From NCBI GenBank assembly GCA_016234115.1, contig JACRHD010000008.1, positions 62,001-126,000 on the forward strand: 64,000 nucleotides of DNA. The letters are read 5' to 3'. Each line of letters starts with the position of its first letter. Positions within the stretch are counted from its first letter, which is position 1. The position numbers were made by a program, and so were the translations under genes. The notes below the pieces were generated by a model, which was given only the letters and a program-made list of their open reading frames with translations, had not been told where the DNA came from and searched no databases. Shown here piece by piece: positions 22,620 to 30,903 of this stretch. Origin of the DNA: Nitrospirota bacterium. Lineage in GTDB: Bacteria > Nitrospirota > Thermodesulfovibrionia > UBA6902.

Positions 22620-25199
22620 ATGAGAATCAGGAGAAGAGACTTTCTCAAGGCAGGCGCTGCCCTCGGGGCGGTTGCTGCAACAGGCATGCCGACACTGAAT
22701 GCGTTTGCCGCCGGCAGCGACCAGAAGGCCGGGGGCATGGGTACGGAGCCGGGAAAATGGATAGCATCCACATGTCAGGGATGCACCACATGGTGTCCAG
22801 TTGAAATTTTTGTCCAGAATGGCAGGGCGGTAAAGGTCAAGGGGAACCAGTATTCAAAGCAGAACGACGGTTATGTATGTCCGAGGGGGCATATGTCCCT
22901 CCAGCAGCTTTACGACCCTGATAGGGTCAAGGTGCCGATGAAGAGGACGAATCCTGTAAAGGGCAGAGGCGTGGATCCCAAGTTCGTTCCCATTACCTGG
23001 GACGAGGCGCTGAACACTGTTGCCGACAAGATGATGGAACTGAGGAAAAACAACGAGTCTGAAAAGTACATGCTTTTACGCGGCAGGTATTCGTATATGA
23101 GAGATGTCATCTATGATGTAATGACAAAGGTATACGGCTCACCGAACAACATATCCCACAGTTCACTCTGCGCAGAAGCGGAAAACTTCGGCGCATATTA
23201 CACCGAAGGTATGTGGGGATACAGGGACTATGATGTATCCAATTCAAAATATGTCGTGATCTGGGGCTGCGACCCCACAAACTCGAACAGACTGGTCCCA
23301 GCGATGATCAAGCGGTTCGGCGATGTGTTAGATACAGCCACTGTTGCGGTTGTTGATCCGAGGATGCAGACTACAGCCACAAAGGCCCAGGAATGGCTTC
23401 CGATAATTCCGGGACAGGATGGCGCACTTGCAACAGCTCTGGCCCACGTAATCCTCACGGAAGGACTCTGGAGCAGGGAATTCGTCGGCGACTTCAAGGA
23501 CGGTAAAAATCTTTTCAAAGCAGGACAGACAGTTGATGAAGCGGCATTTGATGAGAAAGAGACACACGGCATTGTGAAGTGGTGGAATATCGAACTCAAG
23601 GACAGGACGCCTGACTGGGCCGCGAAGATCACCGGCATCTCTAAAGAACAGATCATAAGAGTCGCAAAAGGCATGGGGAAGGCTGCGCCTCATGTGGTGG
23701 TATGGATGGGGCCTGGCGCAGCAATGCATGTAAGAGGCGGCTACAGCGCCATGGCGGTAAATGCGCTGAACGGGCTTCTCGGCTCCATTGACAATGTGGG
23801 CGGCACCCTCGCCGGAGCAAAACAGGCCGCAAACAGCATACCTAAGCTCGACAAATATCTGGATGAAGTGGCCCAGAAGCACGGCAAGATGAAGAAGATA
23901 GACCAGAGGGGGACCAAGGCATTACCTTCGCTTAACGAAGGGAAGTCGGGCGGCGGTTCTATCGCAAATAACGTTGCTACCGCTATGCTGGCTAAAGACC
24001 CTTATGATATCAAGATGGCCATCGGATACATGAACAACTTTACCTTCTCATGCACTGGGGCCCAGAGATGGGAAAAGGCGATGGAGCAGTTGCCCTTTTA
24101 CGTCCATATCACCACGAACGTATCGGAGATGACCCAATACGCGGACATCGTCCTTCCCGCAAGGATCACCATGTTTGAGAAATGGGCGTATGTGAAGCAG
24201 AAACAGAACAGGTATGCACATGTATCCCTCATTCAGCCTGTTGTGGAGCCTATGTGGGATGTAAGGCATGACGAGACTGAGATCCCCTTCCTGATCGCTG
24301 AAAAGCTGAAAGAGAGAGGTTTCTCCAATCTGCACGAGTGCCTGGTTAACGAGTACAAAGATCCCGAGACCGGCCTTCCTGCGAGGACAGGTGAGGAATT
24401 CGCCCTTTATTCCGTCAAATACTACACACACCCTGCATGGAGCGAAAAAGGCGCAACTATGGGTGACAGGATAAACGGCTGGGAAGATTACAGACAGCGC
24501 GGCGTATGGAACTCGAACCCCTACAAATATAAAAGCAGGTGGGGCGGCAAGTTCGGCAAGGACGAGGAAACAGACGGCAAGACGACCACCAAAGGCACGG
24601 TAAGTCATAAGTTCGAGTTCTACAGCGAGACCCTTAAGAAGGCGCTTACGGGCCATGCGGAGAAGCACAAGACCGACGTGGACGACATTCTTAAGGCCTG
24701 TAACTATACGGCAAAAGGAGAGCTTGCCTTCGTGCCTCACTACGAGCCCCCGTTCCGGTATGGAGATGAGAAGGAGTATCCATTCACCTTCATTGATTAT
24801 AAGTCAAGGCTGAACAGGGAGGGCAGAAGCCAGAACTCTCCATGGTATTACGAATTTCATAAGGTTGATTTCGGCGATGAGAGCCACGAAGACATGCTCC
24901 AGATAAACCCTTCGGACGCATCAAAACTCGGTGTCAAAACCGGAGATATGGTTAAAATAACTACAGTTACCGGCAGCTATATGCTGAAGGTGAAACTATG
25001 GGAAGGCGTTCGTCCGGGGACTGTTGCCAAATGCTACGGCCAGGGACACTGGGCATACGGCAAAGTAGCGTCAAAGGAGTTCGGCAAAACCCCGAGGGGT
25101 GTCAATAACAACGAGATAATGCCCTTTGACACAGAACGTCTGAGCGGCGCCAATGTAAGAAACGGCGGGTTCACCGGCGTTAAAATCGAGAAGGCTTAA
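22620..25199 (+). CDS. TAT-exported molybdopterin oxidoreductase, ArrA/TtrA/PsrA family
   Basis: This 859-residue DMSO-reductase-superfamily catalytic subunit has a twin-arginine signal, RRRDFLK (4-10), with cleavage near AFA-AG. A [4Fe-4S] site follows as C52-x2-C55-x3-C59-x27-C87. The molybdenum ligand is Cys184 in ISHSSLCAEAE. Length and sequence (LRGRYSYMRD, EGMWGYRDYD, WGCDP) resemble respiratory arsenate reductase ArrA (about 850 residues) more than the larger tetrathionate reductase. Residues at offsets I recall for arsenate contacts in the Shewanella structure are present (R156, Y157, H180, S181, Y201), but the Lys position is Asn189. The substrate is therefore uncertain: arsenate/arsenite, or a sulfur oxyanion. 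It forms an operon with the Fe-S subunit 19 bases downstream. ATG has an AGGAGG site. Confidence 0.9.
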   Translation: MRIRRRDFLKAGAALGAVAATGMPTLNAFAAGSDQKAGGMGTEPGKWIASTCQGCTTWCPVEIFVQNGRAVKVKGNQYSKQNDGYVCPRGHMSLQQLYDPDRVKVPMKRTNPVKGRGVDPKFVPITWDEALNTVADKMMELRKNNESEKYMLLRGRYSYMRDVIYDVMTKVYGSPNNISHSSLCAEAENFGAYYTEGMWGYRDYDVSNSKYVVIWGCDPTNSNRLVPAMIKRFGDVLDTATVAVVDPRMQTTATKAQEWLPIIPGQDGALATALAHVILTEGLWSREFVGDFKDGKNLFKAGQTVDEAAFDEKETHGIVKWWNIELKDRTPDWAAKITGISKEQIIRVAKGMGKAAPHVVVWMGPGAAMHVRGGYSAMAVNALNGLLGSIDNVGGTLAGAKQAANSIPKLDKYLDEVAQKHGKMKKIDQRGTKALPSLNEGKSGGGSIANNVATAMLAKDPYDIKMAIGYMNNFTFSCTGAQRWEKAMEQLPFYVHITTNVSEMTQYADIVLPARITMFEKWAYVKQKQNRYAHVSLIQPVVEPMWDVRHDETEIPFLIAEKLKERGFSNLHECLVNEYKDPETGLPARTGEEFALYSVKYYTHPAWSEKGATMGDRINGWEDYRQRGVWNSNPYKYKSRWGGKFGKDEETDGKTTTKGTVSHKFEFYSETLKKALTGHAEKHKTDVDDILKACNYTAKGELAFVPHYEPPFRYGDEKEYPFTFIDYKSRLNREGRSQNSPWYYEFHKVDFGDESHEDMLQINPSDASKLGVKTGDMVKITTVTGSYMLKVKLWEGVRPGTVAKCYGQGHWAYGKVASKEFGKTPRGVNNNEIMPFDTERLSGANVRNGGFTGVKIEKA

Positions 25200-25218
25200 G
25201 GAAAGGAGGATATGACAA

Positions 25219-26007
25219 ATGCCTAAGTACGGAATGGTTATAGATTTACAGAAATGTGTGGGCTGCGGCGCATGCGCCCTTGCCTGCAAGACCGAGAACA
25301 ACACTCAGGACAGGGCTGACGGACAGACTTTCAACTGGGCGGATTTCCTGATGAAGGCAGAGGGAAAGTTCCCTGATGCCAAGTTTACCGTAAGGCCCGT
25401 TCTCTGCAATCACTGTACGAACGCGCCGTGCGTAGAGGCGTGTCCTGTGACCCCAAAGGCCATGTTCAAGACGGCCGACGGAATTACCATGCACAGCGAC
25501 GCGAGGTGTATCGGCTGCCAGAATTGCCAGAGGGCCTGCCCTTACAGCACCACTGATGTGGAAAAGGACCAGGCCGCTTACAGCGTTCTCAGCTTCAACG
25601 CCCACGGAGGGACCGTTCATCCGTTCTACCATGACAAGACAGAGGTTGTCCCCGGCTGCACATCCTCCGGAGCAGAGATCGCTCAGAAGGCCGGCGATAC
25701 GCCCCCGCACCGCACTCTCTACAAACACCCCGAATATGAGAGTGTAAGGAGAAGCGGCATATCGGAGAAGTGCATCTTCTGCGAGCACAGGGTGAAGAAC
25801 GGCGAAAAGCCTAACTGCGTTGTGGCATGTCCTGCAAGCGCACGGGTCTTCGGCGACCAAAATGACCCGAACAGTGAGATAAGCCAGTTGCTCAAAAAAC
25901 ACAAGGCAGTTCAGCTTAAGAACAATAAAGGCGATCTTTTAAAAGCAGGTGAGAAGGGCACACAGCCCAATGTTTACTATATCAGGAGCTTCTCTGTCAG
26001 GAAGTAA
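25219..26007 (+). CDS. Four-cluster ferredoxin electron-transfer subunit (ArrB/TtrB/PsrB-like)
   Basis: This 262-residue protein starts MPKYGMVIDLQKCVGCGACALACKTEN without a signal peptide, so it is exported by hitch-hiking with the TAT-tagged catalytic subunit. Four [4Fe-4S] motifs are seen: CVGCGACALAC (13-23), CNHCTNAPCVEAC, CIGCQNCQRAC, and CIFCEHRV with NCVVAC. The ending YYIRSFSVRK matches the family. It passes electrons between the catalytic subunit and the membrane quinone or cytochrome pool. No NrfD-type membrane anchor is encoded here, as in two-subunit ArrAB. GGAGGAT precedes the start. Confidence 0.95.
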   Translation: MPKYGMVIDLQKCVGCGACALACKTENNTQDRADGQTFNWADFLMKAEGKFPDAKFTVRPVLCNHCTNAPCVEACPVTPKAMFKTADGITMHSDARCIGCQNCQRACPYSTTDVEKDQAAYSVLSFNAHGGTVHPFYHDKTEVVPGCTSSGAEIAQKAGDTPPHRTLYKHPEYESVRRSGISEKCIFCEHRVKNGEKPNCVVACPASARVFGDQNDPNSEISQLLKKHKAVQLKNNKGDLLKAGEKGTQPNVYYIRSFSVRK

Positions 26008-26021
26008 CTGTAACACTTAAT

Positions 26022-26112
26022 ATCGAGTGATGGAGTGATGGAGCAGCGGTTAAAAAGCCGTTTGCTCCTTCGCTCCGATTTTTTCTCGATACTCAATTCT
26101 CCAACACTCGAA
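26022..26112. repeat. Palindromic repeat (CGAGTGATGGAG family)
   Basis: ATCGAGTGATGGAGTGATGG and TCTCCAACACTCGAAT, plus GGAGCAGCGG against CCGTTTGCTCC, form an imperfect cruciform between the Fe-S subunit and the chaperone gene. Transcription probably continues through it. Confidence 0.6.
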
Positions 26113-26125
26113 TATAGAGGTGAAT

Positions 26126-26782
26126 GTGAATATTTCGCAGCAACTTATAGCAATTGAACGGGCAAGGAGTGAATGCTACAAGCTCCTTGCCGCCTGCTTT
26201 TACCAGCCTCAAAAAGAAACCTTTATGGAAGAAAGACTGTTCGAAAATCTTTCTGCGCTCCTGAGGCGGGCCTGTCCGGAGGCATCGGTATTCTCTGAAA
26301 GAATGGGGCAGGCAATTTTAAAATGCAGCAATGAAGACCTTCTTGTTGAATATGCGAAACTCTTTCTGGGGCCTTACGAGCTCAAGGCGGCGCCTTACGG
26401 CTCTGTATATCTGGATGACGGCAGAAAGGTCATGGGAGACTCCACAATGGAGGTCTTTAAGATATATAAAGAAGAAGGGCTTTCCATTGACGAAAATTTC
26501 AAAGAGCTGCCCGACCATATCGCCGTTGAACTTGAATTCATGTATTATCTGATATTCAGAGAGATAGAGGCCCTTGAAAACTTTGATAGTGAAAAGGCCG
26601 CTCATTTTATCGATGTTCAGTCCCGGTTTAAGGGCGGGGTTCTCTTACAATGGGTCAGGCCTTTTTGCGATAAAATAACCGGGGGAACAGATAATGAGTT
26701 CTACAAGGCCCTTGCCGGTTGTCTGTCAACGTTTACCTTGAAGTCTGCTGTTCCGGAGGACCTTAGGGCGCTTGTATTATAG
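26126..26782 (+). CDS. TorD/DmsD-type redox enzyme maturation chaperone
   Basis: This all-helical protein has about 218 residues. The family core is visible as EYAKLFLGPYELKAAPYGSVYLDDGRKVMGDST and LPDHIAVELEFMYYLIFREIEA. Such chaperones bind the TAT signal of one molybdoenzyme and hold it until cofactor insertion. Its place directly after the catalytic and Fe-S genes identifies the partner. GTG 26126 is preferred because GAGG lies five bases upstream; GTG 26120 is the alternative. Confidence 0.9.
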   Translation: MNISQQLIAIERARSECYKLLAACFYQPQKETFMEERLFENLSALLRRACPEASVFSERMGQAILKCSNEDLLVEYAKLFLGPYELKAAPYGSVYLDDGRKVMGDSTMEVFKIYKEEGLSIDENFKELPDHIAVELEFMYYLIFREIEALENFDSEKAAHFIDVQSRFKGGVLLQWVRPFCDKITGGTDNEFYKALAGCLSTFTLKSAVPEDLRALVL

Positions 26783-26852
26783 TCTCCCCTCCCCCGTCAA
26801 GGGGGAAGGAATAATTGAAACCCTGCAGCAGGCTTCGGGAATTTAACGTAAT

Positions 26853-27842
26853 ATGCTCAAAGATAAAGTAATAGACAGGCTTGCGGAGGCGGCGGAGCCG
26901 ATATGCGCCGACAGATCGAGATGCCTGAGAATGCGTTTCAACAGAAGTGAATGTTCTCAGTGTACCGGCGTCTGCCGTTCAAACGCCATAAGAGTTCAGG
27001 ACGATGTATCGATAGATTTCAGGCTGTGCTCAAAGTGTATGCTCTGCGTATCCGCATGCCCTTCAGACTGCTTCGACATAAAGGGGTTCGACTTTCTCTC
27101 CGTGCTTGCAAAGGTAAAAAAGATCAGGGACTCGGGCGTGGTCCCTGTCCTGGGGTGCAATATGAAGCCTTCTGTTCAGGCGCACGTAACGACCCCTTGT
27201 CTCGGATTTCTGTCGCTGGAGCATCTGCTGGCGCTTTCTGTAATTCCTGAAGCAACGGTCCATATCAACATGACTGAATGCGGGGACTGCAAGAACGACT
27301 TTATCGCTGATAAAGTCAGGGAGACGGCGGGAAGCCTTAAGGTCGTCATCATCAAAGAAAAAAAAGACCTCGGCTACCTCGACATCCCGTACGGCCGCAG
27401 GGAATTTTTCAGCGCTGTTAAAAACCTGGCATTTCTTCAGGCCGCTGAGATTTTCGAAAGTAACGATCCGGACATGACATCAAAGGCATATTCGGCAAAA
27501 AAGGTCCCACTTAAGAGAGACTTGCTGAACAGGGTCTTTGTTTTTTTAAACGGGAAGGGCAACGACTTATTGAAAGGTTGCTATTATACAATCAAGTTAA
27601 GCCGGGGCTGTAATAACTGCTTTGCATGCGTGGGGATGTGTCCGGGAGGCGCCCTGCAGATCGGCAGGGCGGATGATAATTCAGACTCATATTTGTCATT
27701 TAACTCTTCATTGTGCAACGGCTGCGGCCTCTGCAGGGATTTTTGCTTTAAAGACGCCGTGCATATAGAGAAGGGGTTTGCAGGCCCGAATCCCTTTGAA
27801 TTTGTTCCTCTGTCGCCTTGCCCCTTGTCCCCTGACCCTTGA
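26853..27842 (+). CDS. Double 4Fe-4S dicluster protein
   Basis: This 329-residue protein has a Cys-rich N terminus (CSQCTGVCRSNAI and CSKCMLCVSACPSDC, about 34-70), a 150-residue middle domain with TECGDC, and a C-terminal dicluster (CNNCFACVGMCPGGA, CNGCGLCRDFC). It has no signal peptide and no membrane helix. Related proteins occur beside TorD-type chaperones and molybdoenzymes, possibly as cytoplasmic electron donors or cofactor-assembly factors; the exact role is unknown. The last dozen residues (PLSPCPLSPDP) come from a dispersed repeat of CCTTGCCCC/CCTGACCC units, so the natural end was probably earlier. Confidence 0.85.
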   Translation: MLKDKVIDRLAEAAEPICADRSRCLRMRFNRSECSQCTGVCRSNAIRVQDDVSIDFRLCSKCMLCVSACPSDCFDIKGFDFLSVLAKVKKIRDSGVVPVLGCNMKPSVQAHVTTPCLGFLSLEHLLALSVIPEATVHINMTECGDCKNDFIADKVRETAGSLKVVIIKEKKDLGYLDIPYGRREFFSAVKNLAFLQAAEIFESNDPDMTSKAYSAKKVPLKRDLLNRVFVFLNGKGNDLLKGCYYTIKLSRGCNNCFACVGMCPGGALQIGRADDNSDSYLSFNSSLCNGCGLCRDFCFKDAVHIEKGFAGPNPFEFVPLSPCPLSPDP

Positions 27843-27856
27843 CCCCTTCTTATCAG

Positions 27857-27886
27857 TGGACAGCGTTAGGCAAATATGTTATAACG
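27857..27886 (+). promoter_or_regulatory. Promoter with overlapping ModE-like operator
   Basis: TGGACA (27857-27862) and TATAAC (27880-27885) are 17 bp apart. The dyad CGTTA-N13-TAACG (27864-27886) spans the spacer and -10, and resembles the CGTTA...TAACG ends of the E. coli modA operator. The predicted start of transcription coincides with the GTG codon at 27892. Confidence 0.5.
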
Positions 27887-27891
27887 ATAGC

Positions 27892-28224
27892 GTGGAGATT
27901 CGGTCGAAGATATGGATTGAGGTGAATGGGCAACCCGTATTCGGCAATGGAAGACAGGACCTGCTCCATGCCATTGACGAACACGGCTCGATAAACAGGG
28001 CGGCGAAGGAGGTGCAACTATCGTACAGAAAGGCATTGAGTTATATACAGGCAATGGAGGAAAGACTGGGGACTGCTCTTGTGGAAAGAAAAACCGGCGG
28101 CAAAGACGGCGGCGGGGCGAGGCTGACGGACAGGGCCAGGGACTTTCTGAAAAAGTATGACGAGCTTGAAGAAGGGGTAAATGAATTTGTGGACAGGAAG
28201 TTCAGGAAGACGTTCAAAAAATAA
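27892..28224 (+). CDS. ModE-like N-terminal helix-turn-helix regulator
   Basis: This 110-residue protein starts at GTG 27892 and is a single ModE/LysR-type winged helix. Motifs are IWIEVNGQPVFGNGRQDLLHAIDEHGSINRAAKEVQLSYRKALSYIQAMEERLG, then a wing with KTGGKDGGGARLTDRARDFL. The molybdate-binding TOBE/MopI domains of full ModE are missing, as in many anaerobes. It should control molybdate uptake or cofactor genes, here probably the moeA-like and moaA genes downstream. There is no ribosome site: the promoter places the RNA start at the GTG, so a leaderless mRNA is likely. Confidence 0.88.
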   Translation: MEIRSKIWIEVNGQPVFGNGRQDLLHAIDEHGSINRAAKEVQLSYRKALSYIQAMEERLGTALVERKTGGKDGGGARLTDRARDFLKKYDELEEGVNEFVDRKFRKTFKK

Positions 28225-28316
28225 GTGGGAAGTGAGAAATGAGAAGTAAGAAGTTAACAGCTAAAAAGAAGAAAAGGGGTTTTACTTCCTACTTCCCACT
28301 TCTTACTTCTTACTTT
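28222..28316. repeat. Dispersed inverted repeat (AAGTGAGAAGT family)
   Basis: AAGTGGGAAGTGAGAAATGAG against CTACTTCCCACTTCTTACTTC. It fills the gap between the ModE-like and MoeA-like genes, and the left arm starts at the ModE stop codon. Confidence 0.8.
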
Positions 28317-28332
28317 CCTTTTTGGAGAAGCT

Positions 28333-29484
28333 ATGTGCGACATTGACAGTTCCGATACAAAAAATATGACAGGGACCATGACGGTCCCTGTGACGGATGC
28401 GGCAGGGATGGTATTGGCCCATGATATTACGGAGATCCGCAAAGATGAATTTAAGGGGCGGGCCTTTAAGAAAGGGCATATCGTCAGACAGGAAGATATC
28501 CCTCACCTTCAGAAGCTCGGCAAGGAACGTCTTTTTGTATTGAGCATAAGCGATGACGAAGTGCACGAGAACGACGCGGCCTATGCCCTCGCTGAGGCAA
28601 TGATGGGAGAAGGTGTAAAAATGGAAGGAGAGCCGAAGGAAGGTAAAATAGACATACTTGCCGACAGGGACGGTCTCCTCAAGGTTAATAAGGACGCCCT
28701 CATGCAAATAAACATGCTGGGGGAAGTAATGTGCGCAACCCTCCACAGCAATACATTGGTTAAAAAAGGGCGCCTCGTTGCAGGCACAAGGGCCATACCT
28801 CTGGTGGTGAAGAAGGCGGTCGTGGAAGAGGCGGTAAAGATACTGAAAGGGGCCAGGGGCAGGGGGCAAGGGGCAGGGGAAGAAGCTGTTATTGAAGTTA
28901 AAGGGCTGAGGAAGCCGAAAGCGGGGATTGTAATTACGGGCAATGAGGTTTATTACGGAAAGATAAAGGATGCCTTTGCCCCTGTGATTACAAAAAAGAT
29001 AGAGGCTTTGGATGGAGAGATCGTAGGAATATACTATGCACCTGACGATGAAAAGTTTATAGAGGCGCGATTAAAAGAGCTGATCGACGCGGGCGCCGAT
29101 TTATTAATTACAACGGGCGGCATGTCGGTTGATCCGGACGATGTTACAAGATTCGCAATAAGGAACCTCGGCGTTTCGGAAATAAATTATGGCTCGGCGG
29201 TGCTTCCGGGAGCAATGTTTCTTGTAGCCTACCTTGAAGACAGTAACAAGTCACAAGTAACGAGTAACGAGATAAAACATGAAGAAGAAAACTCGTCACT
29301 TATCCCTGTCCTCGGTATTCCCGCATGCGGGATGTACAACAATATCACGATACTAGATCTCGTGCTGCCGAGATTGTTGACAGGCGAGAAAGTCGGCAGG
29401 AAAGAGCTGGCCGAATTAGGGCACGGCGGGTTGTGCCTGAAGTGTGGAGAATGCCGGTACCCGGTTTGCCCGTTCGGGAAATGA
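28333..29484 (+). CDS. MoeA-like molybdopterin-binding protein
   Basis: This 383-residue protein has an N-terminal segment with PVTDAAGMVLAHDITEI, a MoCF_biosynth core with AGIVITGNEVYYGKI, DLLITTGGMSVDPDDVT and ILGIPACGMYNNIT, and a Cys-rich end, CLKCGECRYPVCPFGK. The MoCF fold binds molybdopterin for adenylation or metal insertion. The order of domains fits a MoeA/CinA-related family of anaerobes and not full MoeA. Two tracts look repeat-derived yet stay in frame: GARGRGQGAGEEA near residue 176-190 and SNKSQVTSNEIKHEEENSS near 304-320. They probably form surface loops. ATG follows GGAGAAGCT. Confidence 0.82.
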   Translation: MCDIDSSDTKNMTGTMTVPVTDAAGMVLAHDITEIRKDEFKGRAFKKGHIVRQEDIPHLQKLGKERLFVLSISDDEVHENDAAYALAEAMMGEGVKMEGEPKEGKIDILADRDGLLKVNKDALMQINMLGEVMCATLHSNTLVKKGRLVAGTRAIPLVVKKAVVEEAVKILKGARGRGQGAGEEAVIEVKGLRKPKAGIVITGNEVYYGKIKDAFAPVITKKIEALDGEIVGIYYAPDDEKFIEARLKELIDAGADLLITTGGMSVDPDDVTRFAIRNLGVSEINYGSAVLPGAMFLVAYLEDSNKSQVTSNEIKHEEENSSLIPVLGIPACGMYNNITILDLVLPRLLTGEKVGRKELAELGHGGLCLKCGECRYPVCPFGK

Positions 29485-29489
29485 CTATT

Positions 29490-29689
29490 CATCCACAGAT
29501 TACGCAGATTGCACAGATAAAAAATAATTTGCCGACAGAGTCACGGCGACACAGAGAAAGACAGGCTTGTGAAAGATCGTCATTCCCGAGGTAGTAATCG
29601 GGAATCCAATTCCCTGTAATACATGGATTCCCGCCTTCGCGGGAATGACGTTTATCAGGTCATATTCTTTGTGAAAATCTGTGGATAAG
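29490..29689. repeat. Nested repeats upstream of moaA
   Basis: The outer pair is ATCCACAGATTACGCAG and AAAATCTGTGGATAAG (CACAGATTAC family). A complete GTCATTCCCG-family palindrome (29579-29649) lies inside it. It occupies the gap between the MoeA-like gene and moaA. Confidence 0.8.
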
Positions 29690-29691
29690 AA

Positions 29692-30684
29692 ATGAGCATG
29701 TCTGAGTTAAAAGACACCTACAACCGCACCATCGATTATCTCCGGATATCTATAACGGACAGGTGCAATCTCAAGTGTGTATATTGCAGGCCGAAGAAGA
29801 CGCTGAAGAATTTCAGGGAATCGGAAGTCCTGACCTCTGAGGAGATTGAAAGGATCGCGCGCGTTGCCCATAAGCACGGCGTGAGAAAGGTCAGGTTTAC
29901 CGGGGGCGAGCCTCTCATGAGAACAGATATCACCCGGCTGATCTCGTCGGTCAAGAAAATAGGCATACCTGATTTGAGTCTGACCACCAACGGCGTCATG
30001 CTGTCGGGCCTTGCGCGGGACCTGAAAAAAGCAGGTCTGGACCGGGTAAACATAAGCCTCGATTCACTGAAGTCGGAGAGATATAAGGCGATAACGAACG
30101 GAGGGGACATCGGTGATGTCCTGAATGCCGTAGATGCTGCGGAGAAGGCCGGGTTTTCACCGGTGAAAATAAATGTGGTCCCCATTCGCGGCTTTAACGA
30201 TGACGAGATATTAGCTTTCGCGTCGCTTACCCTTGATAAAGACTATCACATAAGGTTCATAGAGTTTATGCCTGTAGGCTGCAATGAAATATGGGAGAGG
30301 GAAAAATGCATAGGGGCGGCCGAGATTACGGATAAGATTTCAGCGCTCGGTGAACTGAGCTGTCTTGAATTCAGGGGCAGGGGTCCCTCAAGGAATTACA
30401 GGATAAAAGGCGCAAAGGGTATTATAGGAGTCATCAGCCCCGTGACCGATCATTTCTGCAATTTCTGCAACAGGCTCAGGCTTACAGCCGATGGAAAACT
30501 CAGGCCGTGCCTCTTCTCCGACCTTGAGATCGATATCAGGACGCCGATGAGAAACGGGGCCCCTGATGACGAGATCGACAGGTTGTTCTGCAATGCGGTC
30601 AGGTCAAAGCCTGAGAGGCATTTGCTGGATAAGGCCGCGTCCCCGGGCAAATTTCTCCGGGCGATGTCAAAGATAGGCGGATAA
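29692..30684 (+). CDS. moaA: GTP 3',8-cyclase MoaA
   Basis: This 330-residue radical-SAM enzyme catalyses the first step of molybdopterin synthesis (GTP to 3',8-cH2GTP, then cPMP with MoaC). The SAM cluster is CNLKCVYC (C25, C29, C32), and the substrate cluster is C256, C259 (FCNFCNRLRLT) and C273 (LRPCL). The C terminus ends in the catalytic Gly-Gly (MSKIGG). With the MoeA-like and ModE-like genes upstream it supplies cofactor for the neighbouring molybdoenzyme. MoaC, MoaE and MoaD are not in the window. Confidence 0.97.
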   Translation: MSMSELKDTYNRTIDYLRISITDRCNLKCVYCRPKKTLKNFRESEVLTSEEIERIARVAHKHGVRKVRFTGGEPLMRTDITRLISSVKKIGIPDLSLTTNGVMLSGLARDLKKAGLDRVNISLDSLKSERYKAITNGGDIGDVLNAVDAAEKAGFSPVKINVVPIRGFNDDEILAFASLTLDKDYHIRFIEFMPVGCNEIWEREKCIGAAEITDKISALGELSCLEFRGRGPSRNYRIKGAKGIIGVISPVTDHFCNFCNRLRLTADGKLRPCLFSDLEIDIRTPMRNGAPDDEIDRLFCNAVRSKPERHLLDKAASPGKFLRAMSKIGG

Positions 30685-30701
30685 TGCATCGAAAAGAAAA
30701 G

Positions 30702-30774
<73 letters not shown>

Positions 30775-30802
30775 TGTTTGCACTTCTAAAAGTGTAGTAT
30801 AG

Positions 30803-30831
30803 AGTTTAATGAAGAACACTATTTTTTTCAA
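30803..30831 (-). promoter_or_regulatory. Promoter of tRNA-Ala
   Basis: On the minus strand, TTGAAA (30826-30831) and TAAACT (30803-30808) are 17 bp apart. They would start RNA about 20 bases before the mature tRNA. Confidence 0.6.
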
Positions 30832-30903
30832 CTGGCATAGGCCGCTCCCGCAGGGCATTGGCCCTTGCGACTTGCCCCCTGACCCTTGACCCTTCTTTTG
30901 GGG

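Noticed and set aside
22620-25199. Firm naming as arsenate reductase arrA
   Set aside because: Sequence and length point there, but the pocket residue differs, no arsenic resistance gene is adjacent, and TtrA/PsrA relatives share many motifs.
26007-26119. Terminator between the Fe-S subunit and the TorD gene
   Set aside because: The hairpin has only a short T run in its loop region and belongs to a repeat family; the chaperone is expected in the same operon.
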